Positions 1 through 4,512 of a stretch of DNA of 5,054 nt are shown piece by piece. How positions within the stretch are numbered: position 1 is the stretch's first letter; each line of letters opens with the position of its first letter. Source of the DNA: Christensenella sp. UBA4263 (lineage in GTDB: Bacteria > Bacillota > Clostridia > Christensenellales > Aristaeellaceae). Location: positions 1 to 5,054 of the forward strand of contig DGWH01000008.1 in the NCBI GenBank assembly GCA_002395225.1, written 5' to 3'. The notes beneath the pieces are model-generated. The model was not told the DNA's origin. It did not search any database and worked only from the letters and a program-made list of their open reading frames with translations. Position numbers and translations under genes: made by a program.

Positions 1-30
1 TCTCCGTCAAAAAGAAAGGACCGATTGTTC

Positions 31-627
31 ATGAAAATTGTTCTGACTATTGTAATCAGCTATCTTCTGGGAAGCTGCTCTACCGGCATCATTTACTCAA
101 AGCTGAGCAGCGGCGGAGATATCCGGACCAAAGGCAGCAAAAATGCCGGTGCGACCAATATGCTGCGTGTCATGGGCAAGAAGGCGGCAGCGATTACACT
201 GATTGGGGATATGCTGAAAGGCGTCATTGCGGCGCTTCTGGGAAAATGGCTGGTTGGAGGCGCATTTGGCGCAATGCTGGGCTCGGTGTTTTCTGTTCTG
301 GGACACAATTATCCGGTTTTCTTTGGTTTTAAAGGCGGAAAAGGGATCGCAACCAGTTTTGGCAGCCTTCTTGTTGCCCTGCCGGTGCCTGTACTGATTT
401 CGTTTGTTGTCTTTGTTGTCACGGTGTTCGCGACCCGTTATGTGTCCCTCGGCTCGATTCTTGCTGCAGTGGCCTTTCCCCTGGCAGTCCTTGTGACACA
501 GCCGTTTGAGCTGCCGGTTTTCCTGCTGTGCGTTTTTGAGGCCGCTCTGGCGATTTACCGTCATCGGGCAAATATCGGCCGGCTCCTGAACCACCAGGAA
601 AACAAGATCAGTTTTTCAAAAAAATAA
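31..627 (+). CDS. plsY: PlsY, acyl-phosphate:glycerol-3-phosphate acyltransferase
   Basis: Integral membrane enzyme that transfers the acyl group from acyl-phosphate (made by PlsX) to position 1 of glycerol-3-phosphate, giving lysophosphatidic acid, the first step of phospholipid synthesis in most bacteria. At 198 aa it is the normal family length. Three conserved cytoplasmic motifs are visible: GSKNAGATN at residues 35-43, GHNYPVFFGFKGGKG at 91-105, and HRANIGRLL at about 178-186. Hydrophobic segments lie at about 1-20, 52-90, 112-133, 139-156 and 160-175. I chose ATG at 31 because AAAGGA (15-20) is 10 nt upstream; an in-frame TTG at 25 is only 4 nt from that site. The C-terminus is polar and lysine-rich. 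The upstream neighbour and promoter are outside the window. Identification rests on all three motifs and is firm. Confidence 0.96.
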   Translation: MKIVLTIVISYLLGSCSTGIIYSKLSSGGDIRTKGSKNAGATNMLRVMGKKAAAITLIGDMLKGVIAALLGKWLVGGAFGAMLGSVFSVLGHNYPVFFGFKGGKGIATSFGSLLVALPVPVLISFVVFVVTVFATRYVSLGSILAAVAFPLAVLVTQPFELPVFLLCVFEAALAIYRHRANIGRLLNHQENKISFSKK

Positions 628-660
628 AAAAGAAAGACGGACATGTTCCGTCTTTCTCTT
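628..660 (-). terminator. Intrinsic terminator between convergent plsY and the phosphoribosyltransferase gene
   Basis: A perfect 11-bp stem (631-641 with 647-657, AGAAAGACGGA and its complement) encloses a 5-nt loop. Read on the minus strand it is followed by TTTTTATTTTTTT (complement of about 618-630), a strong U-tract, so it should end the phosphoribosyltransferase mRNA. On the plus strand the tail is CTCTTGTTCGTTT, which is weaker, but the hairpin starts only 3 nt after the plsY stop and may serve both genes. Confidence 0.85.
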
Positions 661-666
661 GTTCGT

Positions 667-1227
667 TTACTCAATGACTGACCCGTCTTTGTGGAACAGC
701 GGAAGCTTTTCAAGATAGATAATATCCTTCCGGTCCTGTGCATCGCCCTCGGCAAGGATGGCCATGCGGCCAACGATGTTGCCGCCGGCTTTTTCAACCA
801 GCTCTTCCAGTGCCTTGAGGCTTTCACCGGTTGAAATCACATCATCCACGATCAGGATGCGCTTTCCGTGCATCAGTTTGGCATCCTCACCGTCGATATA
901 GAGCTTCTGTACGTGGTCCGTGGTAATGGAACGAACCTCGACACCGACGACATCTTTCATGTACAGTTTGACGCCCTTTCTGGCGAGGAGCCACTTCTTT
1001 GCGCCAATCTGACGGGCCATTTCATAGGCGATGGGAATTCCCTTGCTTTCGGCGGTAATGATGTAGTCAAATTCGGGAGCGCGCTTGAGAAGCTCTCTTG
1101 AACAGGCCTCTGTCAGTTCGCAGTCACCAAAGATGACAAACGCGCCGATGCATAAGTCTTCATTCAGCGGGCAAAGCGGAAGATCCCGTTCGAGACCTGC
1201 TATGGTCATATGATAGGATAAAGACAT
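667..1227 (-). CDS. Purine (adenine-type) phosphoribosyltransferase
   Basis: Type I phosphoribosyltransferase of 186 aa, expected to be cytoplasmic and to join a purine base to PRPP to give the nucleotide plus pyrophosphate (purine salvage). The PRPP-binding signature ILIVDDVISTGES is at residues 124-136, with the two adjacent acidic residues D128 and D129 and the glycine-containing loop. Upstream, ITAESKGIPIAYEMA (57-71) fits the pyrophosphate-binding loop region, and ARKGVKLYM (82-90) the segment that follows it in Apt-like enzymes. AAAGGAG lies 9 nt before ATG 1227, which supports this start. It is a single-gene transcription unit with its own promoter and a long structured leader. The N-terminus and the ITAESKGIPI block differ from classical Bacillus Apt as I recall it and recall archaeal hypoxanthine/guanine enzymes, so the family is sure but adenine as substrate is an inference. 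Confidence 0.87.
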   Translation of the reverse strand: MSLSYHMTIAGLERDLPLCPLNEDLCIGAFVIFGDCELTEACSRELLKRAPEFDYIITAESKGIPIAYEMARQIGAKKWLLARKGVKLYMKDVVGVEVRSITTDHVQKLYIDGEDAKLMHGKRILIVDDVISTGESLKALEELVEKAGGNIVGRMAILAEGDAQDRKDIIYLEKLPLFHKDGSVIE

Positions 1228-1298
1228 TCGTAGTTACTCCTTTCTGGGTGTCAATGCTGTCTTAGCGGAGTGGCTTTACCTGGTTCAAACCTGACAAA

Positions 1299-1315
1299 CT
1301 GCCGCTTCGCGGCAG
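1299..1315 (-). repeat. 7-bp hairpin with GAA loop inside the leader
   Basis: Perfect inverted repeat CTGCCGC / GCGGCAG separated by three bases. On the minus-strand RNA the loop is GAA closed by C-G, a very stable GCGAAGC-type mini-hairpin. It forms the tip of the larger leader fold. Confidence 0.8.
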
Positions 1316-1371
1316 GGTCATTCCTTTCCAGGTCTCCTACTCGTCAAAAGAACATAAGATCAGTTTTTTAT

Positions 1372-1388
1372 CCCATGATCATCATGGG
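1372..1388. promoter_or_regulatory. 17-bp palindrome near the transcription start, candidate operator
   Basis: CCCATGAT and ATCATGGG form a perfect 8-bp inverted repeat around a single central base. It lies about 13 bp downstream of the -10 box of the phosphoribosyltransferase promoter, roughly +7 to +23 of the predicted transcript, where a bound repressor would block initiation or early elongation. It could instead be a 5'-end hairpin of the RNA. The palindrome is seen directly; the operator role is inferred. Confidence 0.45.
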
Positions 1389-1400
1389 CTGAACGCATAC

Positions 1401-1428
1401 ATTATACACAGAGGACCGGTTTTGTCAA
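1401..1428 (-). promoter_or_regulatory. Consensus sigma-A promoter of the phosphoribosyltransferase gene
   Basis: On the minus strand a perfect TTGACA (1423-1428) and a perfect TATAAT (1401-1406) are separated by 16 bp. Both hexamers match the housekeeping consensus fully, so strong basal transcription is expected, starting near 1394. Confidence 0.88.
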
Positions 1429-1500
1429 TGTAAAAACCCGCCGGGGGACAGCGGGGCTTTCCGCCGGTTCAAATTGTTTCAGGGAAAGGACTTAAATCGT

Positions 1501-2010
1501 ATGGTTGTTGCTAAGTTTGAAAAAGTATCGCGGGAACGTTTTATTGTGGATATGAAGAACGCTTTTCCGGACATCCGGGAGGCAGACCGGATCTATGAGG
1601 AGATCCGCCTGCCGCGCCGGGCAACCGTGGGCTCTGCGGGCTATGATTTTTATACGACAGTCCCCATTCATCTGCTTCCGCAGCAGACCATTCTGATTCC
1701 TACCGGGATACGGGCACTGATTGATCCGGGATATGTCCTGCTGCTGTTTCCGCGCAGCAGCCTGGGATTCAAATACCGTTTTCAGCTGGACAACAGCGTG
1801 GGCGTGATCGACAGTGACTACTCACTTGCCGGGAATGAGGGACACATTTTTCTGTGCATGACGAATGATTCCCTGAGCGGAAAGACACTGGATATTCAGC
1901 GGAATGAAGCCGTTGCGCAGGGGATCTTCCTTCCCTTTGGAGTGACAGGCGATGATGACGCTGACGGAATCCGCCGCGGCGGCTTTGGTTCAACTGACAG
2001 AAAGGAATAA
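1501..2010 (+). CDS. dut: dUTP diphosphatase (dUTPase)
   Basis: Cytoplasmic enzyme that hydrolyses dUTP to dUMP and pyrophosphate, keeping uracil out of DNA and supplying dUMP for thymidylate synthesis. All five motifs of the trimeric family are visible in 169 aa: SAGYDFY (45-51), PRSSLGFK (84-91), GVIDSDY...GNEG (101-114), R-NEAVAQ (134-140) and RRGGFGSTD (158-166). Motif 3 carries a short insertion before GNEGHI, as in many Firmicute and phage dUTPases. The last motif ends STD instead of the common STG. An N-terminal extension of about 35 residues precedes the fold. ATG 1501 is preferred because AAAGGA (1485-1490) is 10 nt upstream; the in-frame TTG at 1474 precedes that site. I found no convincing promoter for it in 1381-1500. 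The methionine sulfoxide reductase gene follows after 4 nt, so they are surely co-transcribed. Confidence 0.94.
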   Translation: MVVAKFEKVSRERFIVDMKNAFPDIREADRIYEEIRLPRRATVGSAGYDFYTTVPIHLLPQQTILIPTGIRALIDPGYVLLLFPRSSLGFKYRFQLDNSVGVIDSDYSLAGNEGHIFLCMTNDSLSGKTLDIQRNEAVAQGIFLPFGVTGDDDADGIRRGGFGSTDRKE

Positions 2011-2014
2011 AGCA

Positions 2015-2479
2015 ATGGATGAAATGCTCAAAAGTATCGAATCGCTGATTGATCTCTCCGTACACCCGCTGTCGAATCTGGCCAATCTCAGCGCCTATAT
2101 CCGGTTTACGCTTCCGGATATCAACTGGTGCGGGTTTTACTTTCTGCAGGGGGAGGCGCTGCAGCTGGGGCCTTTCTGCGGTCTGCCTGCCTGTATCACC
2201 ATTCCCCTCGGCCGGGGTGTCTGCGGTTCTGCGGCGGCCGCTGACAAAACGATCTGCGTGCCGGATGTGAATCGTTTTCCGGGACATATCGCCTGTGATG
2301 CCAATTCCAGATCCGAACTGGTGATCCCCGTTCATCTGGATGGGAAAGTGGTTGGTGTAATGGACATTGACAGCTCGGTGCCGGATCGTTTTCATGAGGC
2401 TGAAATGGAGCTGCTGACAAAAGCGGCAGCCCGGATTGAATGCAGTCTTGCCACGAACCGTGTCATTTTTGCCATCTAG
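2015..2479 (+). CDS. msrC: Free methionine-(R)-sulfoxide reductase (GAF domain, fRMsr)
   Basis: Cytoplasmic 154-aa enzyme that reduces free (not protein-bound) methionine-(R)-sulfoxide to methionine, using thioredoxin-type reductants, in defence against oxidants. It is a single GAF domain with the family's features in order: INWCGFYFL (36-44), GPFCGLPAC (52-60), GRGVCG (66-71), FPGHIACD (88-95), SELVIPV (100-106) and GVMDIDS (114-120). The three cysteines used in catalysis and disulfide exchange correspond to C60, C70 and C94; C94 in GHIACD is the expected sulfoxide-attacking residue. Extra cysteines (C39, C55, C81, C143) are present. The start at 2015 has AAAGGA (2001-2006) 8 nt upstream, inside the end of dut; an ATG at 1952 would overlap dut by 59 nt and has no equal site. 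It is the second gene of the dut operon and ends at a strong terminator. Confidence 0.94.
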   Translation: MDEMLKSIESLIDLSVHPLSNLANLSAYIRFTLPDINWCGFYFLQGEALQLGPFCGLPACITIPLGRGVCGSAAAADKTICVPDVNRFPGHIACDANSRSELVIPVHLDGKVVGVMDIDSSVPDRFHEAEMELLTKAAARIECSLATNRVIFAI

Positions 2480-2493
2480 GCAGCGCAGAATAC

Positions 2494-2522
2494 AGCCCGG
2501 CGCTAAGGCGCCGGGCTTTTTT
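2494..2522 (+). terminator. Rho-independent terminator of the dut-msrC operon
   Basis: Perfect 10-bp GC-rich stem (AGCCCGGCGC at 2494-2503 with 2508-2517), loop TAAG, then a run of T to 2522. It starts 14 nt after the msrC stop. Its T-tract overlaps the stop codon (2521-2523) of the convergent HAD gene. On the minus strand no T-run follows the hairpin, so it acts mainly on plus-strand transcripts. Confidence 0.93.
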
Positions 2523-3390
2523 ACGCATCCGGGTGCGCGTCATTCTTTCGGCAGAACGTTCCCTGCTTTCCCATGGCGTACCGGATCGCCTCTGCAGCGC
2601 CCGCGGAATCGTTGTCAAGGGTGATCAGCGGACAGGCACGAAGCACTTTCGGACTTGAATTTGCCATGGCAACAGGAAAGCCAGTGCGCTCAAGCATGTC
2701 GAGATCATTTTCCTCATCCCCGACGGCCATGATTTCCGCCGGATCTATGCCGAGACTTGCAGCAATCTGAATCAGCGTAAGCCCTTTTCCTACCTGCTCA
2801 GGCATCACCTCGACAATTCCCGGAGAGGATCGGGTGATCTGGATGCCGTGACAATTCCGGGCAAGATCCTGCCGAAGCGCTTCCATCAGCGGGGAGAATG
2901 CGGAGGCGGTATCCGGCGATTCCATGGTGTAGAATTTGAGAATGCCTTTTTGGGCACTGGCCCGCAGAGCCGCCTCTCCCCTTTGCTCACGGATCAGCCC
3001 TCGTTCCAGAAGGTGGTAATGGTGCGATTCCGAGCGGGCAGCGGTGGATACCTGTCCGGATTCAAAGGCATTAATCATAATGTGATAAGGCAGCATAATG
3101 TCGATGATCTGGTTGGCCAGGTCAGCGGAAAAGACATGCCTGGCGAGCTGCTTTCCCTCCGGAAGCGGGCCGCTGTACGCACAGGCGCCGTTGCAGCAGA
3201 CCATGGCACACGAAAGGCCGGCTCTGTGCAGAAAATCTGATACATCCTCGGGCAGACGTCCGGTTGAAATAAAAACCTGGAGGCCGGCGGACTGGGCCTC
3301 GCGGATCGCCCGGATGTTTTCCGGGTGAATGGTTTTATGATCACTTAACAGAATGGTTCCATCCATATCCAGCGCAATCAGTTTAATCAT
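2521..3390 (-). CDS. Cof-type HAD-superfamily hydrolase (class IIB)
   Basis: Mg-dependent cytoplasmic phosphatase of 289 aa, in the Cof/YidA group that dephosphorylates sugar phosphates, nucleotides or cofactors such as FMN and PLP; the substrate cannot be read from sequence. Motif I is DMDGT (8-12, nucleophile D8, general acid D10), motif II STGR (42-45), motif III the lysine of VGKGLTL (K202), and motif IV GDEENDLDML (224-233). The C2B cap lies between II and III, roughly residues 85-190. Start: ATG 3390 has AAAGG 10 nt upstream and begins MIKLIALDMDGT, the usual family N-terminus; an in-frame ATG at 3441 would overlap the upstream gene far more. Its first 8 nt overlap the end of the pseudouridine synthase gene (ATGATTAA), suggesting translational coupling. 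The C-terminal tail of about 16 residues after YAMG is polar and unconserved-looking. Confidence 0.91.
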   Translation of the reverse strand: MIKLIALDMDGTILLSDHKTIHPENIRAIREAQSAGLQVFISTGRLPEDVSDFLHRAGLSCAMVCCNGACAYSGPLPEGKQLARHVFSADLANQIIDIMLPYHIMINAFESGQVSTAARSESHHYHLLERGLIREQRGEAALRASAQKGILKFYTMESPDTASAFSPLMEALRQDLARNCHGIQITRSSPGIVEVMPEQVGKGLTLIQIAASLGIDPAEIMAVGDEENDLDMLERTGFPVAMANSSPKVLRACPLITLDNDSAGAAEAIRYAMGKQGTFCRKNDAHPDA

Positions 3391-4303
3391 GTGAACCGTA
3401 CCTTTCTTTTCCGGGAATATCGTATGGATAGGCTGTCTCAATGATTTTGCCGTTTAAACCGGAGAGACAGCCCTCCGTGTGGAAAACCAGACGGGTTGAC
3501 CAGAGACGCTGATGCCGGATACCGAGCTTTCGGTTCAGGTCCCGGTCGCCGTATTTGTCATCTCCCAGGATCGGGTGGCCGATATGGGCCAGATGCGCCC
3601 GGATTTGATGGGTTTTTCCGGTATACAGCTGAACTTCAAGCCGGGCATACGGCCCCGGGCTGAGGCAGGTATATCCGGTCCGAATCGGAACAGCGCCCCG
3701 TGCGGGATAATCGGTTACGGAGACAAGGGCGGCCTTTTCATCTTTCCGCAGCCACGCATCCAGTACGGCGGAGCGCTGGGACGGACAGCCTTTTACATCA
3801 CAGACATAGGTTTTCTCAATGGTGCGATTCTCAAACGCGGACAGAAGGATTTCGGCAGCTTCAGAATCTTTGGCAAAAACCAGCAGTCCTCCGGTCATGA
3901 CATCCAGGCGATGACAGAGAACCAGTTCCTCCGCCGGCTCGCCCCGGCGTTTCAGTTCTTTTCGCATCAGGTCCAGGGCATTATTTCCGATGGAATACAG
4001 GCTTTCACTCTGGGACAGCAGTCCCGCCGGCTTGTCGATGATGACGACATGCGAGTCCTCGTAAACGACAGCGGGCAGTGCTTCCGGACTCATGAGGGAA
4101 AGCAGATATGACCGCGGCCAGTAAAGCGTAAGGGTCTGGCCCTCCTGAAGCGGTACATCTCCCTGAATCCGAACACCGTCGATTTTGATGTCCCTTTTTT
4201 GAATCATTTCACGAATTACCCGCTGAGGAACATCATCGACACAGCGGCGGATGTATTCCGAAAGCGGTAAAGCATTTCCCTGGTTTGAAACAAGCCACTC
4301 CAT
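3383..4303 (-). CDS. RluA-family 23S rRNA/tRNA pseudouridine synthase
   Basis: Isomerises specific uridines to pseudouridine in large-subunit rRNA (or tRNA). At 306 aa it has an N-terminal S4 RNA-binding domain (about 13-62; LSEYIRRCVDDVPQRVIREM and IKIDG are typical) followed by the catalytic domain (about 78-295). The active-site motif is CHRLDVMTGGLLVFAKD (130-146) with catalytic D134; KTYVCDVKG (164-172) and the C-terminal TGKTHQIRAHLAHIGHPILG (228-247) are also family signatures. HRLD-x-x-TGG instead of HRLDKDTSG is common in a Firmicute subgroup, so I do not choose between RluA, C or D target sites. ATG 4303 is supported by AAAGGA 7 nt upstream; the ORF stays open to an ATG at 4480, but those extra 59 residues are low-complexity and include promoter sequence. 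It is the first gene of an operon with the HAD hydrolase. Confidence 0.93.
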   Translation of the reverse strand: MEWLVSNQGNALPLSEYIRRCVDDVPQRVIREMIQKRDIKIDGVRIQGDVPLQEGQTLTLYWPRSYLLSLMSPEALPAVVYEDSHVVIIDKPAGLLSQSESLYSIGNNALDLMRKELKRRGEPAEELVLCHRLDVMTGGLLVFAKDSEAAEILLSAFENRTIEKTYVCDVKGCPSQRSAVLDAWLRKDEKAALVSVTDYPARGAVPIRTGYTCLSPGPYARLEVQLYTGKTHQIRAHLAHIGHPILGDDKYGDRDLNRKLGIRHQRLWSTRLVFHTEGCLSGLNGKIIETAYPYDIPGKERYGSHD

Positions 4304-4394
4304 CCGGTTTTCCTTTCCTTGGCGCCTCTCAGGCAACGGCGTTTTTATATACAGCGGCTGCTCTTTCGTGCAGCCCTGCCCATCAAATTGCGTA
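4304..4394 (-). other. 5' leader of the pseudouridine synthase-HAD operon
   Basis: About 90 nt of untranslated sequence between the predicted start site and ATG 4303. It contains a 6-bp hairpin GGCTGC / GCAGCC with an 8-nt loop (4356-4375). Closer to the ribosome-binding site, complementary CGCC / GGCG segments (about 4322-4342) could form a weak second stem. No U-run follows either, and no known regulatory RNA is recognised. Confidence 0.35.
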
Positions 4395-4400
4395 AAGGTT

Positions 4401-4429
4401 AGACTATTTGTGAAATTCTTTGTTGTCAA
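4401..4429 (-). promoter_or_regulatory. Promoter of the pseudouridine synthase-HAD operon
   Basis: Perfect minus-strand TTGACA (4424-4429) and, 17 bp downstream, TAGTCT (4401-4406), a poor -10 match with only 3 of 6 bases. The surrounding sequence is A+T-rich. Expected start is near 4394. Confidence 0.55.
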
Positions 4430-4431
4430 AC

Positions 4432-4460
4432 TTGCATTTTTTGAGGTAACATGATAGAAT
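4432..4460 (+). promoter_or_regulatory. Promoter of the aminotransferase gene
   Basis: TAGAAT (4455-4460) preceded by TG one base before it (4452-4453) is an extended -10 element. A weak -35, TTGCAT (4432-4437), stands 17 bp upstream. The -35 boxes of this and the minus-strand promoter are only 2 bp apart, so the two polymerases would bind back to back. Confidence 0.55.
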
Positions 4461-4512
4461 TCAACCATCAATTTGGGCAATAGCCAATTTCAAAATGCAA
4501 AGGATGATTGCG

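Larger units (their letters stand above)
1228..1394 (-). promoter_or_regulatory. Long structured 5' leader of the phosphoribosyltransferase gene, candidate cis-regulatory RNA
   Basis: The predicted transcript starts near 1394, so about 165 nt precede the start codon. On the minus strand GGAGACCUGG (1328-1337) can pair with CCAGGU (1278-1283) and CUCC (1267-1270), leaving a 7-nt bulge AAAGCCA. Inside this helix UGAC (1317-1320) pairs with GUCA (1292-1295), and CUGCCGC-GAA-GCGGCAG (1299-1315) is a perfect 7-bp terminal hairpin. ACUCC (1267-1271) is also exactly complementary to GGAGU at 1236-1240, which contains the Shine-Dalgarno core, so two mutually exclusive pairings exist. There is no convincing terminator in the leader (only UUU follows the 7-bp hairpin), so translational control is the likelier mode. 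I recognise no known riboswitch class. The folding is by eye only. Confidence 0.5.

Noticed and set aside
1278..1295. tRNA-like T-arm (GGTTCAAACC) on the plus strand
   Set aside because: The flanking bases do not form a 5-bp T-stem and no acceptor, D or anticodon arms surround it.
1250..1345. Leader resembles the small bacterial SRP RNA (GTCAGGT followed by AGCCAC on the minus strand)
   Set aside because: The diagnostic GGAA tetraloop and GGAAGCAGC strand are missing; the sequence between the matching blocks is different, so a working SRP RNA is unlikely.
1250..1394. Known riboswitch classes (TPP, cobalamin box AGGAGACCTG, THF, T-box) in the leader
   Set aside because: Only short fragments match. 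The TPP CUGAGA element, the rest of the cobalamin core, the THF GGGAUG segment and the T-box GGGTGGNACCGCG sequence are all absent.
1404..1409. Plus-strand -10 box TATACA overlapping the minus-strand -10, as promoter for dut
   Set aside because: No -35 element or extended -10 stands at the right distance; the match is explained by the near-symmetry of the minus-strand TATAAT.
1952..2014. Longer N-terminus for the methionine sulfoxide reductase from ATG 1952
   Set aside because: It overlaps dut by 59 nt, lacks a good ribosome-binding site, and the GAF protein from 2015 already has normal family length.
3512..4111. Long plus-strand ORF opposite the pseudouridine synthase
   Set aside because: It is an antisense shadow of a gene with clear family motifs; no ribosome-binding site or recognisable domain.
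4320..4335. CTGAGAGG on the minus strand as a TPP riboswitch element
   Set aside because: No other part of the TPP aptamer is present in the 90-nt leader and the gene is unrelated to thiamine.
4304..4480. 59-residue N-terminal extension of the pseudouridine synthase
   Set aside because: It would cover the predicted promoter and leader, is not family-like, and ATG 4303 has a strong ribosome-binding site before the S4 domain.
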